Shown: positions 63,945 to 64,000 of the stretch, piece after piece | How positions within the stretch are numbered: position 1 is the first letter of the stretch | How the letters are laid out: each line of letters opens with the position of its first letter | Source of the DNA: an uncultured beta proteobacterium | GTDB taxonomy: Bacteria; Pseudomonadota; Gammaproteobacteria; Burkholderiales; Burkholderiaceae | Direction: 5' to 3' | Length of the DNA stretch: 64,000 nucleotides | NCBI GenBank assembly: GCA_903935355.1 | Contig: CAIZRK010000019.1 | Span: forward strand, 1 to 64,000 | Made by a program: the position numbers and the translations under genes | The notes under the pieces: generated by a model | What the model was told of the DNA's origin: nothing | Database searches by the model: none | The model's input: only the letters and a program-made list of their open reading frames with translations

Positions 63945-64000
63945 TGGGAATTAGGTACATACCTTAATGTTGGGCAAGATTAATAATATTTAAAATAGAA

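Noticed and set aside
1-64000. CRISPR arrays, prophage, tRNA or rRNA genes
   Set aside because: No regularly spaced repeats, phage structural genes or tRNA-like cloverleaf/rRNA stretches were seen on reading both strands; a covariance-model search was not possible.

Overview
The window is a dense, AT-leaning bacterial chromosome segment with short intergenic gaps. Gene content and order point to a betaproteobacterium of the Burkholderiales, most likely a Polynucleobacter-type freshwater heterotroph. The support is the pyruvate dehydrogenase E2/E3 pair followed by a phasin gene, the run mdh|gntR-sdhCDABE-gltA-leuC-leuD-leuB-asd-fimV-truA-trpF-trpB-trpA-accD-folC-SPOR-cvpA-purF-metZ, the DUF2863 and DUF3429 proteins, and a soxCD block. 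The genus is an inference; no rRNA or tRNA gene was found to confirm it.

Layout. 1-3.7 kb: the 3' part of aceF, lpdA carrying its own lipoyl domain, a relic of an IS3-family terminus, and a phasin. 3.9-6.8 kb: a DMT exporter, a PbpG-type endopeptidase and an IclR regulator. 6.8-14.2 kb: the most unusual part. A divergent IclR gene, an 11-bp-arm palindrome and a perfect FNR box precede a translationally coupled operon for a 2-oxoacid:acceptor oxidoreductase with its own flavin/iron-sulfur NAD(P)H module (korC-like, korA, korB). A CBS-domain protein and a tandem CDGSH protein follow. After a terminator-like hairpin, a second perfect FNR box precedes a MaoC-phosphotransacylase fusion gene. This looks like an oxygen-responsive acyl-CoA/electron-transfer island. 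14.4-28.8 kb: mostly minus-strand housekeeping genes (pyrD, bpt, aat, NUDIX, pabBC, cyclophilin, rarA, hbd, GST, aminotransferase, mdh), with yaaA and a DUF2863 gene on the plus strand.

28.9-50.8 kb: a long plus-strand run covering the TCA cycle (sdhCDABE, gltA), leucine, aspartate-family, tryptophan, fatty-acid, folate, purine and methionine biosynthesis. A small lipoprotein gene is lodged between leuC and leuD. 50.8-53.3 kb: a methyltransferase, a cytosolic rhodanese, a decayed FNR/CRP-type helix-turn-helix, a Tat-exported HiPIP and an exported rhodanese. 53.4-58.2 kb: TolC, a DUF2892 membrane protein and an RND pump with no adaptor gene. 58.3-61.0 kb: a MenA-like prenyltransferase and modCB. 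61.1-64 kb: an ArsR-type regulator followed by soxC and soxD.

How it fits together. Molybdate import (modBC) sits back-to-back with an operon that encodes a molybdoenzyme (SoxC) and its cytochrome partner (SoxD). A 16-bp element between modB and arsR recurs 8.4 kb away (15 of 16 bases) just upstream of the exported rhodanese. This suggests one ArsR-controlled sulfur regulon. Motif comparisons were made by eye, and no database or folding search was run.
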